A stretch of 64,000 bases of DNA from Infirmifilum sp. NZ (GCF_022693705.1 NZ_CP094288.1:1630526-1694525), one strand, 5' to 3'; shown: positions 44,102 through 53,196, counted from the stretch's first letter. The notes: generated by a model not told the origin, from the sequence alone. Numbers and translations: made by a program.

Positions 44102-46252
44102 CTAACTATCAGCGTGAATAACAACGCCCCTCGCAACCTTCAAGCACTCCTCCCTGAACCTGTTGTACGCCTCGGTGAACCCCCTCATCGTCTTCACTCT
44201 GGGCCCGAAGGACGCCCACTCCTCCACCCTAACCCCGCTCTCACCGTAGCCGTCAACATCTAGGCCCGCCTCCTTCAGGGCGCGCTTAAGCTCGGGGGTT
44301 AGGTCGTAGGCTTTCCTGAACTCGGCCCACTTTAGAAGCAGGTCGAGCTCGCTGGGCCCCCAATTCACCGCCACAGCCATCATGTAGTCTTCCAGCCGGA
44401 CTCTACCGTGGAGGTACTCTAGGTGCACGTTCAGCTGGTGGTTTGGGAACTCCGTGTTCGTCATATTCCTAGCGGCGAGCGTGCAGTAGGTGTCGGCGGG
44501 CTTGCGCTTTGACGCCGGCAGAACGTCTATGCCGTCTAGAACCTCCTCAGCCTGCTCGGGTGCGAGGCCGTACTTCCTCACTATGTAGCTCAGCCACAGC
44601 CTGCGGTTCCCCTCGCTGAAGAATATCCCCCACACCCTCTGCGCGACGAACGTCCCGCTCAGCGAGATGGCCCGCTCCCACGCCTCCAGGCAAGCCCTCA
44701 CCTCCTCCCGCGTAGCGCCGCAGACGCCTGCGCCGGCGAGGAAGTCGATCAAGGCGTCGTTAACCAGCGATCTTATGTAGGCTTGGCTCGATACGAGCTC
44801 CGCCTTCTCCTCCAAGGTCCTGGCTTCGAGCCCGTACCCCCAGCCGCTCTGCCCCCTCCAGACGCCGCCCGGCTTGGTCTCCGGGACGCCGAGCCTCTGG
44901 GCAAGCTGCGAGAGAGCCTCCTCGGGGTCGTCGTAAAGCTTCAGGGCTGTCTTGATGAGCTCACAGGCTTTAACCTCGCGCAGGTGGGCCTCCAGCCTCC
45001 CACCCATGTTGGTCTCGTAGACCTTCGTGAGCCTGACGCCCCTCCTGGCCGCGGAGGCCCTCCCCTCGATCTTCGCGAGGATCAGGCTCACCTCCTGCGA
45101 CACGGAGAACGTCACGGTGTTGTTCGTCCCTATCCCAAGGCTCTCGAGCACCCTCGTTATCTCGATGGAAGCACCGCTGCTCCCCGCCACCTTGAACACG
45201 ATGTTGGGCCTCCCCCTCTCCATGTAGCTGGGCCACCCCCAGAGGAGGTACGCGTCGTACCTAGTGAAGTACTCCTCAGCCATCGCGTATATCCTCAAAG
45301 CATCCTTAACGCTTCCCTCCACGCTATCGGCGACGTTCGGGTTGAGCTGGTAGCTGACCATGCCGTCCTTGAAGTCAAGGAGAAACGCCACCGGCCTGAA
45401 CACCTCCATGTTGGGTATGAGGGCTAGCAGTGTGGCTGCCATGGCGAGCTCATCCCCCTTGCCCTCGAGGTCCGCGAGCAGGTCCCGGCGCGACTTCAGG
45501 TACTCCCTGAACCTGTCCCAGAGAGAGGGGTCGTCCCTGTACGCTTCAGCGGCGAGGACGGGGTTCGTTGAGACCTGGACGAAGCCCAGCCTCCTGAGCC
45601 ACCTCAAGCCCAGGGCGTAGTCGTTCCCGAACCTGCACAGGCCCTGGAGGGTCATGCGGTAGTAGGCGTTTGACTCGAAGAGTTTCCTCATAGCGGTCAC
45701 GAAGCTGGAAAGCGGGTGCTCCCCGTCGATGAGCTTCGTTGCTTCGTCGGCCATCCAGGCAAGCATGCTCTTAGCCTTCGGGTTGCTGGACATCACCTTC
45801 CTCATGTCCCCTAGGTAGTAGTCTACGACAGCTTTGGAGAGGAGTGGTGCTCCGAGCCTACTCCTCTCCTCGTGCTCGAGGCTCCTGAGCTCCTCGACCG
45901 CGAAGCCGAAGGCCTTCTGCCTCTCGACCTCGGGAACCCTAGCCCACAGCATCTCCAGCCCCGCAGTGTTCAACGCCACCTCGGCGACCAGCGCGTACGT
46001 CCTCAATGCCTTGAGAGCCTCCTCAGATGAGAGAGCCTGGAGCACGGTGAGGTGTGCCTTCCTGGTGAGCTGCCCGACGATCTCCGAGTAGCGGGTCGAC
46101 GTTAGGGGGTTGAGAAGGTTGTCGGCACCGAGGTCGGGGTACCCCCTCAGCGCGGCGAAGACGGCGAGGGAGGAGTGGTCTGAGACGGGCGGTGCTTCGG
46201 GGAGGTGCTCGCGTTGGAATATCATCTTAGCTGTGCTCTCTTCCACCCTCAC
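44102..46252 (-). CDS. Large transaldolase-like protein
   Basis: 716 aa, far longer than normal transaldolases (220-380 aa). The central region matches the family: VSTNPVLAAEAYRDDP (227-242), a GMVSYQLNPNVAD block (297-309), and IVFKVAGSSGASIEITRVLE (351-370) in which K354 is the candidate Schiff-base lysine. This is followed by GIGTNNTVTFSVSQ. The N-terminal 200 and C-terminal 330 residues are helical and not assigned. A role in sugar-phosphate interconversion is plausible but untested. It lies between the MalK-type ATPase and pyrG, all on the minus strand. Confidence 0.65.
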   Translation of the reverse strand: MRVEESTAKMIFQREHLPEAPPVSDHSSLAVFAALRGYPDLGADNLLNPLTSTRYSEIVGQLTRKAHLTVLQALSSEEALKALRTYALVAEVALNTAGLEMLWARVPEVERQKAFGFAVEELRSLEHEERSRLGAPLLSKAVVDYYLGDMRKVMSSNPKAKSMLAWMADEATKLIDGEHPLSSFVTAMRKLFESNAYYRMTLQGLCRFGNDYALGLRWLRRLGFVQVSTNPVLAAEAYRDDPSLWDRFREYLKSRRDLLADLEGKGDELAMAATLLALIPNMEVFRPVAFLLDFKDGMVSYQLNPNVADSVEGSVKDALRIYAMAEEYFTRYDAYLLWGWPSYMERGRPNIVFKVAGSSGASIEITRVLESLGIGTNNTVTFSVSQEVSLILAKIEGRASAARRGVRLTKVYETNMGGRLEAHLREVKACELIKTALKLYDDPEEALSQLAQRLGVPETKPGGVWRGQSGWGYGLEARTLEEKAELVSSQAYIRSLVNDALIDFLAGAGVCGATREEVRACLEAWERAISLSGTFVAQRVWGIFFSEGNRRLWLSYIVRKYGLAPEQAEEVLDGIDVLPASKRKPADTYCTLAARNMTNTEFPNHQLNVHLEYLHGRVRLEDYMMAVAVNWGPSELDLLLKWAEFRKAYDLTPELKRALKEAGLDVDGYGESGVRVEEWASFGPRVKTMRGFTEAYNRFREECLKVARGVVIHADS

Positions 46253-46304
46253 GCGGCTTGTTGCGATTAAAACCGCATTTATAGTTCAGCGCTAAGGCTT
46301 ATAT

Positions 46305-47972
46305 TCACGAACGGTTACGCCTGCTCTCCCTCAGAATGGCTTCCAAGAAAGCCCTGTAGACAGGGGATGGCCTGCCGGGCCTGCTCTTGAACTCCGGGTG
46401 GAACTGCACGCCGACGATCCAGCTCTGACCCACCACCTCTATGGAGTTGATTATCCGCCCCGAGGGGTCAGTGGAGGACGCGATCATGCCCTTCTCCTCA
46501 GCTAGCTTCAGGTAGTCGGGGTTTATGTGGTACCTGTGCCTGAACCTCTCGTACACGAGCTCACTCCCGTAGGCTGCGTGGAGCTTGGTCCCGGCCTTTA
46601 TCTTGACGGGGTGAGCGCCCAGCCTCATGGTCCCACCCTTCAGAACAGCTTTCCTCTGCTCGGGCAGGAGGTCCACGACGGGGTGGGGTGTCTCGGGGTC
46701 TATCTCCGTGGAGTGGGCTTTCTCGAGGCCGGCGACGTAGCGCATGAAAGCCACGAAGAGGAGCTGGGCGCCGAAGCATATGCCCAGGAACGGCTTCCCG
46801 CTCTGCAGGGCGTAGCGGGCTGCGTGGATCATCCCCTCAACTCCTCGAGCGCCGAAGCCCGGTGTGAGCAGGATACCGTCCGCCTGGCCCAGGAGCTCCT
46901 CAACCCTGCTGGGCTCCCGCTCGAAGTCCTCAGCCTCTATGTACACGCGCCTCACCCTCACGCCCAACGAAGCCCCCGCGTGGTTCAGAGCCTCGTTTAT
47001 GCTGATGTAGCTGTCCTGGATCATCGTGTACTTCCCGGGCATCGCGATGACGACCTCCTCCCTGGTGTTCAGGAACGCGTCCACGGTCCTCTCCCACTCC
47101 GCCTTCCTGTCGGGGTCAGGCTCCAGGGGCAGGTTTAGCAGTTTGCTGAGGTAGGTTCCGAGGCCCTGCCTCTCGAGAACCAGCGGGAGCTCGTACACCG
47201 TCTCGAGGTCCGGGTCGGAGAACACCGCCTCAGGCGGAACGTTGCAGTAGAGGCTTATCTTCCTCCTGACGTCCTCCGGCAGTGGCCTGTCCGACCTGCC
47301 GATGATAACGTCCGGCTGCAGGCCCATGCTCTGCAGCTCCTTAACGCTGTGCTGGGTGGGCTTCGTCTTCAGCTGCCCAAGCGTCGAGAGGAATGGCACG
47401 AGGGTCACGTGGACGAGCGCCGTGGTCCCGGGTGGTTGCTCGAGCCTGAACTGCCTAACGGCCTCGAGGAAGGGCATCGCCTCGATATCCCCCACGGTGC
47501 CGCCGATCTCCACTATGAGCACGTCGGGCTTGCTGCGCTCGGCAACGCTCCTTATCCTCCTCTTGATCTCATCCGTGATGTGCGGTATGACCTGTATGGT
47601 CCTGCCCAGGTACGTGCCGGCTCTCTCGCGGAGAATGACGGAGAGGTAGACCTGCCCGGAGGTTATGTTGTTGGAGGGGTGCATGTTGACGTCGAGGAAC
47701 CGCTCGTAGGTCCCGAAGTCCTGGTCTATCTCGGCGATCGTGAACCTGTAGCCGGGCGCGGGCTCGAACTCCCACACGTCCTCGCAGACGAAGACCTCCC
47801 CGTGCTCGACGGGGTTCAGCGTACCGGGGTCCACGTTGAGGTAGGGATCCGCCTTAATAACGTCGACCCTGAGCCCCCTCATCTGGAAAATCTTCCCGAT
47901 GGAGGCCGCGACCACGCCCTTCCCCAAGCCGCTGACCACGCCGCCTGTTACGAATACGTAGCGAGTCTGCAT
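46305..47972 (-). CDS. pyrG: CTP synthase
   Basis: 555 aa, normal length. N-terminal amidoligase domain starts YVFVTGGVVSGLGKGVVAAS and includes DPYLNVDPGTLNP. C-terminal glutamine amidotransferase has the nucleophile in GICFGAQLL and the His/Glu pair in GVQFHPEFKSRP. Converts UTP, ATP and glutamine to CTP. It heads toward the transaldolase-like gene with a 52-nt gap and is downstream of the pyrC-pyrD block on the same strand, forming a pyrimidine cluster interrupted by two small genes. Confidence 0.96.
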   Translation of the reverse strand: MQTRYVFVTGGVVSGLGKGVVAASIGKIFQMRGLRVDVIKADPYLNVDPGTLNPVEHGEVFVCEDVWEFEPAPGYRFTIAEIDQDFGTYERFLDVNMHPSNNITSGQVYLSVILRERAGTYLGRTIQVIPHITDEIKRRIRSVAERSKPDVLIVEIGGTVGDIEAMPFLEAVRQFRLEQPPGTTALVHVTLVPFLSTLGQLKTKPTQHSVKELQSMGLQPDVIIGRSDRPLPEDVRRKISLYCNVPPEAVFSDPDLETVYELPLVLERQGLGTYLSKLLNLPLEPDPDRKAEWERTVDAFLNTREEVVIAMPGKYTMIQDSYISINEALNHAGASLGVRVRRVYIEAEDFEREPSRVEELLGQADGILLTPGFGARGVEGMIHAARYALQSGKPFLGICFGAQLLFVAFMRYVAGLEKAHSTEIDPETPHPVVDLLPEQRKAVLKGGTMRLGAHPVKIKAGTKLHAAYGSELVYERFRHRYHINPDYLKLAEEKGMIASSTDPSGRIINSIEVVGQSWIVGVQFHPEFKSRPGRPSPVYRAFLEAILRESRRNRS

Positions 47973-48007
47973 AGGCTATCAGACTCGGCCGGGTATTAAC
48001 CTTTTAC

Positions 48008-48232
48008 TTAGTCCCTTACAGGCCTGCTCCTGAGAACCTTCAGGTAGATTTCCCGAAGCCTCTCGTCCCGGTGGGCCTCCCGGATGATCTCGAGGGACTT
48101 GTTTATGAACTCGTTGAACCAAACCCAGTACTGAGGGTTGCTCCTGGCCATCTGGGCGAAGAGCTTCATCGCCCTCAGGTTGGCCTCTACGTCTCCAGGA
48201 TCGAGACGTCTATACTGAGCCTTCTCGCCCAC
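48008..48232 (-). CDS. Small helical protein beside nucleotidyltransferase
   Basis: 74 aa, charged and helical (FAQMARSNPQYWVWFNEF...SLEIIREAHRDERLREIYL). The frame overlaps the 3' end of the nucleotidyltransferase gene by 46 bp if GTG 48232 is used. A later start at the internal ATG (48169, MKLFAQMARS) would remove the overlap. No family recognised. Its coupling to the nucleotidyltransferase resembles toxin-antitoxin gene pairs, but that is only a suggestion. Confidence 0.5.
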   Translation of the reverse strand: MGEKAQYRRLDPGDVEANLRAMKLFAQMARSNPQYWVWFNEFINKSLEIIREAHRDERLREIYLKVLRSRPVRD

Positions 48233-48759
48233 CTCTCCAGCTCACCTCGGTCAAGCCTCTCCCTGAACGATTCGTACAGGTACTTGGCGTCCTCAAGGTC
48301 CTTCATGGACCCGAGGTGGACCTTGTACGCGATCTGGAGCTCGATCGGGGAGATGTAGATCACGCGCCCACCCAGCAAGACCTTCACCCTGTTCTCGAGA
48401 GCATAGCGGTGGAACTCGTTCCTGGGAGCCTTAACCTCGAAGTTCGGCAGAATGCTCGGCGGCTTATAGAACCTGACTGAGCGCTCTCTGTAGTCCTCCT
48501 CTATGCTGGACTCGAGCGTCAACACCTCGAAGCCCCTCCTCTTGAGAGCGCTGTAAAGGGATAGGGCGCTGTCCGCCTCAGCTATCACGTCAACATCGTC
48601 CGTCGTCCTTGGCCTACCGAAGAGTATAGCGACGTAGCCTGCCACTACGACGTAGCTCCTAACGGCCCCCTCGATGGCCTCGACGAACTCGAGGACAAGC
48701 CTATCGAAGTCGTTGAGCGGCCTCGAAAGCACAACCTCCCTCAGCACGCGCTCACGCAC
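48187..48759 (-). CDS. Nucleotidyltransferase-fold protein, AbiEii-like
   Basis: 190 aa. The sequence YVAILFGRPRTTDDVDVIAEAD near 42-63 has the G-R-x-T-x-D-x-D pattern of nucleotidyltransferases of the AbiEii / minimal-NTase group, with a later conserved segment ISPIELQIAYKVHLGSMKDLEDAKYL that is usual in that group. Typical partners are small antitoxins; here the 74-aa gene downstream overlaps it. It sits in the middle of pyrimidine genes, 20 nt after pyrD. Function unknown. Confidence 0.7.
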   Translation of the reverse strand: MRERVLREVVLSRPLNDFDRLVLEFVEAIEGAVRSYVVVAGYVAILFGRPRTTDDVDVIAEADSALSLYSALKRRGFEVLTLESSIEEDYRERSVRFYKPPSILPNFEVKAPRNEFHRYALENRVKVLLGGRVIYISPIELQIAYKVHLGSMKDLEDAKYLYESFRERLDRGELERWARRLSIDVSILET

Positions 48760-48779
48760 GTCTCCACGTGGAGCAGGCT

Positions 48780-49703
48780 TTAAAACTTGTGGGCTAGGCC
48801 CACGATCTCCTTCACGGAGGCGAAGCCCTCGTCCTCCAGGTACTTAGACAGCCCCCTCGCTATCTCGCTGAAGAGCGCGAGGTCCTTCTTCGCTATGCTG
48901 GAGCCAACACCCACAGCCGAGGCGCCCGCGAGAATCATCTCGACGGCGGCCTGCCAGGAGTCAACACCCCCGACGCCGATGATCGGCACGTCGCCAAACC
49001 TCTCGTAAAGGTCGTACACTACCTTGACGGCCACAGGCCTTATCCCCGGACCCGAGTACCCGCCGTACCTGTTGCTGAGCACGGGCCTACGGGCGTAGAT
49101 GTCTATAGCCATTCCGCGGATGGTGTTTATCGCCGTCAAGCCCGAGGCGCCCGCCCCGATAGCCTTCTCAGCCACCCTCAAGTAGTCGTGGTGAGGGGAG
49201 AGCTTGACGAGCACCGGAGCCTCAACGGAGCCGCTGAGCTCCGCCACTATCCGGGCCACAACCTCAGGGTTGTCCCCAACCTCGGCGCCCATGCCCTTGA
49301 CGTGTGGGCACGAGACGTTCAGCTCGACCGCCTGAGCACCGCACTCCACGCCCCTTGCAGCCACCTCCACGAAGTCCTCCAGCCTCCCCCCTCCCGCGCT
49401 GAGGATGACGGGTATGGACAGGGTTTCCCTCATCGCTCTGAGCTCCGAGCAGAACGCCTCGATCCCCGGGTTGGCGAGCCCTATGGCGTTGAGGAAGCCG
49501 TGCTCCAGCTCGACGAAGGTCGGGTTCTCGTAGCCCCTCCTGGGCTCAGGGGTTATAGTCTTCGTCGTGAAAGCCCCGGCCCCGGCCTCCTCAACCCTCC
49601 TCGCCAGGCTCGCGCTGGTCCCCAGGATGCCGGATGCGAGGACGGTGGGGTTACGGAGCCTCAAACCCGCTAGCTCGACCTCGAGGGACGGCAAGCCTCC
49701 CAC
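48780..49703 (-). CDS. pyrD: Dihydroorotate dehydrogenase, class I
   Basis: 307 aa. FMN-barrel enzyme oxidising dihydroorotate to orotate. LRNPTVLASGILG near the N-terminus, ELNVSCPHVKG with the catalytic cysteine typical of class 1 enzymes, INTIRGMAIDIYARRP and GVGGVDSWQAAVEMILAGASAVGVGS. No electron-transfer subunit (PyrK) adjoins it. Its start lies inside the end of pyrC (53-bp overlap), so the two are translationally coupled. Confidence 0.94.
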   Translation of the reverse strand: MGGLPSLEVELAGLRLRNPTVLASGILGTSASLARRVEEAGAGAFTTKTITPEPRRGYENPTFVELEHGFLNAIGLANPGIEAFCSELRAMRETLSIPVILSAGGGRLEDFVEVAARGVECGAQAVELNVSCPHVKGMGAEVGDNPEVVARIVAELSGSVEAPVLVKLSPHHDYLRVAEKAIGAGASGLTAINTIRGMAIDIYARRPVLSNRYGGYSGPGIRPVAVKVVYDLYERFGDVPIIGVGGVDSWQAAVEMILAGASAVGVGSSIAKKDLALFSEIARGLSKYLEDEGFASVKEIVGLAHKF

Positions 49704-50943
49704 CCTTCTCGGCCATAAAGTAGCCGGCAGTATATACCTCTAACCCTCGGACGTATACGGCGTGTGTCTTCGTCCGGAGCACCCGCCCCTCAAAGGGGGT
49801 GTACTTGGCCCTCGACTCGAGCTCCTCCCCCCTCACCCTCCACTCCTCCTTCGCCACCACTACGAGGTCTCCGTCGAAGCCCGGCGCTATCGAGCCCTTG
49901 CTGAAGCCCATGAGCTCCGCGGGTCTCCTGCAGTACAGCTCGAGTGCAGGTAGGCCCAGCCTCCCCGAGAGGATCTCGTCGAGCAGGAGGTGGAGCGCCA
50001 GCTCCAGCCCCGGGAAACCGGGCGCAGGATTGTCGGCGAGCTTCTCCTCGAGGCTGTGCGGCGCGTGGTCCGTGACGAGGGCGTCGGCGAGGCCGCTCCT
50101 CAGGCTAGCGTACACGGCCCTCACGTCTCCCTCGCTGCGGAGAGGGGGGTTGACAACGGCGACCTTGGAGAGGGGGGAGGAGTAGAGGGCCTCGCTCAAA
50201 AGAGCGTGGTGAGGGGTTACGTCGAACGTCACGCGATGACGTGCAGACACCTTCGCCCGCAGCACCTCGAGCAACCCTATCTCCGTGCTCAGGTGGGTGA
50301 CGTGGAGCCACGCACCTGTAGCCTCTGCGAGGTCTAAGGCCCTCAGGATCCCAGCCCTCTCGGCCACAGGAGGCCGGGCCTCGCTGTGCCTCCGCGACTT
50401 CCTGAAGAACGAGGGGTCCTCGGCGTGGACCACGACGGGCTTACCTACGCTGGCCGCGCGCCTGAAGACGCTCACGGCATCCTGAGCGAAGAGATCCTCG
50501 GGGTACAGCTTGAAGCCCACGTAGAGCCCCCCGCAATCCTCCAGCTCCTCTAGCCTCGGGTTGAAGCCCGCGTAGAAAGCGAAGTCCACCAATGACTTCT
50601 CGGAGGCCCGTTGGAGCTTCTCGCGAAGCCTATCGCAGCTATTAGAAGGCGGCCTGTTGTTCGGCATGTCCACCACGAGCGTGACGCCTCCCTTGACCGC
50701 GGCCCTCGACCCCGAGCGCCAATCCTCCTTGTACTCCAGCCCCGGCTCCCGCATGTGGACGTGGAGGTCAACCATCCCGGGGAGGACAAGGAACTTCTCG
50801 CCGAACTCCACCCTCGCGTTGCTGGGCGGGGCTAGAGGGGGCTTCGTGACGCCGACTATAACGCCGCTGTCAACGGCTATAGCCACCTCCTCGAAGCGGC
50901 CACCCAGGTAGGCCTTCCCGATGACGACTAGGTCTACGGTCAT
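49651..50943 (-). CDS. pyrC: Dihydroorotase
   Basis: 430-aa amidohydrolase. Zinc ligands in MVDLHVHMREPGLEYKEDW, further HVTHLSTE, and LVTDHAPHSLEEK as the last metal-binding block. Cyclises carbamoyl aspartate to dihydroorotate. First gene of the minus-strand block pyrC-pyrD-(NTase pair)-pyrG. The carbamoyl-Asp binding blocks are all intact. Confidence 0.94.
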   Translation of the reverse strand: MTVDLVVIGKAYLGGRFEEVAIAVDSGVIVGVTKPPLAPPSNARVEFGEKFLVLPGMVDLHVHMREPGLEYKEDWRSGSRAAVKGGVTLVVDMPNNRPPSNSCDRLREKLQRASEKSLVDFAFYAGFNPRLEELEDCGGLYVGFKLYPEDLFAQDAVSVFRRAASVGKPVVVHAEDPSFFRKSRRHSEARPPVAERAGILRALDLAEATGAWLHVTHLSTEIGLLEVLRAKVSARHRVTFDVTPHHALLSEALYSSPLSKVAVVNPPLRSEGDVRAVYASLRSGLADALVTDHAPHSLEEKLADNPAPGFPGLELALHLLLDEILSGRLGLPALELYCRRPAELMGFSKGSIAPGFDGDLVVVAKEEWRVRGEELESRAKYTPFEGRVLRTKTHAVYVRGLEVYTAGYFMAEKGGRLAVPRGRASGFEAP

Positions 50944-51032
50944 CCAATCTTATGCAGAACCGTATCTATTAAGCTTGGCTAAACGAGGGGGGCCCGGCGG
51001 AAGACCAGCTGGTGAGCAAGTAGCGGGGAGCC

Positions 51033-51893
51033 GTGCAAAGGCTTATCTCTCGGTTAGCCAAAGTCAACTTTGTGGAAATAAGATCACTGGTTTCCAGAGC
51101 CGTCGAGGCCTTGAGCAAGGCCGGGGAGCTGGCGAGCAAAACCTCGCTGGATGCCTACGGGGAAGCGTCGCTGCGGTGGTTCCTCTACGAGGCTCACCAG
51201 GACCTGCTCGACGCCCTGGCGGCGCTCGTAGCGGAGCTAGGGCTCAGGAAGCCGCCAACCTACGCGGGTATCGGCCATGTACTCGCTGAGAACGGCCTCA
51301 TAGGTTCAGGGGACGCTGAGCTCATCTCCCTACTGGCGAGGAACAGGAACAGGTTAGCACACGCCTATAGGCTCCTGGACTTAACCGAGCTCAGGGAGGT
51401 TTACCTGCAGGCACGGGACCGCGTCCCGCGCCTCGCGGGACTCCTCCTCCGCATCATCGAGGAGAGAGGCGTGGACCCGCCACCTCTACCGGAGAGCCTC
51501 CTCGCTCTGCTTAGAAGCTACGGCGTCAAGGCCCTCCTGCTCTTCGGGTCAAGGGCTAGGGGCGACTACAGCGAGGCGAGCGACTACGACGTTGCCGTTC
51601 TCGCAGGGCGGCAGCTGAGCCTCCGGGAGCTGGACGCGATAGCGGGCGAGCTCTCACGGCTCTGGGGCGGCGCGGATGTCGATATCGTGGACTTAAGCGA
51701 GGCCCCGAACGAGCTGCTCTACAAGGTTCTCAGGGACGCTGTCCCCCTCTACGTGGAGGACGAGCGCTGGTTCAGGTCCTGGGCTGCACGCGAGTACTCG
51801 CGAGTCCTGGACGAGGAGGACCTCATGGACATCTACTACAGGAGGCTTCAGGCCCGCCTCCAGCCTGGAAAGCCGAGGAACGAGAGCCGTTAA
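51033..51893 (+). CDS. HEPN-MNT fusion: HepT toxin and MntA antitoxin in one chain
   Basis: 286 aa. Residues about 15-140 form a HEPN domain with the exact RX4HXY motif of HepT RNases (R105, H110, Y112 in RNRLAHAY). Residues about 150-250 form a minimal nucleotidyltransferase with the GSX10DXD motif (G172-S173, D184, D186 in GSRARGDYSEASDYD) of MntA. In known HepT-MntA pairs the MNT enzyme adds AMP to the HEPN tyrosine and silences the RNase. Here both are in a single polypeptide with all key residues. GTG 51033 or a later GTG at 51069 may start. The coding end touches the aspartic protease gene. Confidence 0.8.
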   Translation: MQRLISRLAKVNFVEIRSLVSRAVEALSKAGELASKTSLDAYGEASLRWFLYEAHQDLLDALAALVAELGLRKPPTYAGIGHVLAENGLIGSGDAELISLLARNRNRLAHAYRLLDLTELREVYLQARDRVPRLAGLLLRIIEERGVDPPPLPESLLALLRSYGVKALLLFGSRARGDYSEASDYDVAVLAGRQLSLRELDAIAGELSRLWGGADVDIVDLSEAPNELLYKVLRDAVPLYVEDERWFRSWAAREYSRVLDEEDLMDIYYRRLQARLQPGKPRNESR

Positions 51894-52257
51894 GACATAC
51901 CCGGCAACATGAGGAGTTGCGCCTCCTTGAGTGTGTTCTTAATAGGGTCCACTTCAAGCCCCAGCGACTCGAGCGCCGTGGCGCCCAGGATAGCAGATTC
52001 ACCGTCTTCGCCGAAGATGAGGGTTACTCCGCCCCTCCTCCCCATAAGCTCTACCTCGGCAACCCCCACCTCCCTGACAACCTCCCCGCCGAAGGCCTTG
52101 AAGACCCTCTTCTCGACGGGGGCAATGCCTATGGACTCCAGAAGCCTCCTGCTGACCACAGTGTATATAGCCCCCGTGTCCACCACTCCCTCCACGTCGG
52201 CGAACCTCGACCTGTCCGCGGGGTTGTATATCCTGACCTAACCCTAACGAAGCCCAT
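51890..52257 (-). pseudogene. Retropepsin-like aspartic protease with early frameshift
   Basis: The long frame (GTG 52195 to 51890, 101 aa) has the clan AA catalytic site VVDTGAIYTVVSRRLLE and the later SAILGATALESLGLEVDP. Homology in the same frame continues upstream of that GTG as IYNPADRSRFADVEG until a stop with no start codon. A good start, ATG 52257 with a GGGGGAT ribosome site and a TATA-like tttaaag upstream, opens a different frame reading MGFVRVR. One missing base in the GTTAGGGTTAGGTCAGG stretch (52230-52246) would join them into a roughly 120-aa protein. Either a sequence error or a recent inactivation. Confidence 0.6.
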
Positions 52258-52398
52258 CAAACTATCCCCCTTGATATTACACAGCAAGACGTAGATAAAC
52301 TTTAAAACCGAGAAACGCGAGCTTGACAGCGCAGCTCTCAGAGGAGCCTTTGCCCCTAAAAATGAGGCATCGCGCCGGCAACACAGGAGCTGTCTGCA

Positions 52399-53196
52399 CT
52401 AGCGTTGAAGCGTCGAGGAGGCTTGCAAGAGTTCTCTTGCACGCGCCAGCCTCTCGCGTGCCCCCGCAACCAGAAAGCGATAGTCGCTACCGAGAGCGAT
52501 TAGCTTGAAGCCGCTCCTCAGAGCGAACTCGAGAGACTCGTTGTCGGAGCAGTACATGCCACCGGGCACGCCTGTCTGCTCTGAGACCTCCGCTAGTCTC
52601 TCGACGGCTTTCCTCACAACCTCGTCCTTCCAGGACCTCTTACCGTACGAGAATGAAAGGTCGTTTGGCCCAATGAAGAATGCGCTCACCCCTTCAACCG
52701 CCAGGATCTCTTCAGCTCTCTCAACAGCCTCACGAGTTTCAATCTGCACGATGACGAGAATGTTATGAGCCTCCTTGAAGTACTCCTCTGTCCTGAGCCC
52801 CCAGGAGGCCGCTCTTCTAGGTCCAACCCCCCTTATACCCTCAGGCGGGTACTTCACCGACTTCACCGCGAGCTCGGCGTCTTCTTTTCTGTTGATGAGC
52901 GGGAAAAGAACGCCTGCCACACCTAAGTCAAGTACCCGTTTCACGTAAACGGGGTCGTTGAAAGGCACCCGCACGAGCGGCGTCGCGTCGCTCCTAACAC
53001 CCATAAGCATGTGCTCGAGGTGCTGGTAGTCGATCGGCGCGTGCTCCAGGTCAAAGAGGAGCCAGTCAAAGCCGAGCAGGGAGAGCATTTCAGGAACCTC
53101 CGGGTTTGCTATAGTCACCCATGCGCCGAAGCTCACCTGTTTCTGCTTAATAAGTCCGGGTAGCTTGCCGAACATTTTGTATCGAGCTTTTAACAT
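52399..53196 (-). CDS. HpcH/HpaI-family class II aldolase
   Basis: 265 aa. FDLEHAPIDYQHLEHML, VRVPFNDPVYVKRVLDLG, QIETREAVERAEEIL and FIGPNDLSFSYG are the metal- and oxoacid-binding blocks of 2-keto-3-deoxy-aldarate type aldolases, which release pyruvate from 2-keto-3-deoxy sugar acids. ATG at 53196; an internal ATG at 53175 is possible. It is divergent from the dehydrogenase gene, with a CCTAACCTGTTTGG element 23 bp upstream of its start. Confidence 0.85.
   Translation of the reverse strand: MLKARYKMFGKLPGLIKQKQVSFGAWVTIANPEVPEMLSLLGFDWLLFDLEHAPIDYQHLEHMLMGVRSDATPLVRVPFNDPVYVKRVLDLGVAGVLFPLINRKEDAELAVKSVKYPPEGIRGVGPRRAASWGLRTEEYFKEAHNILVIVQIETREAVERAEEILAVEGVSAFFIGPNDLSFSYGKRSWKDEVVRKAVERLAEVSEQTGVPGGMYCSDNESLEFALRSGFKLIALGSDYRFLVAGARERLARARELLQASSTLQR

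Noticed and set aside
46527-47999. Long open frames (203 and 216 aa) antisense to pyrG
   Set aside because: pyrG is complete with both domains; these are codon-bias shadows.
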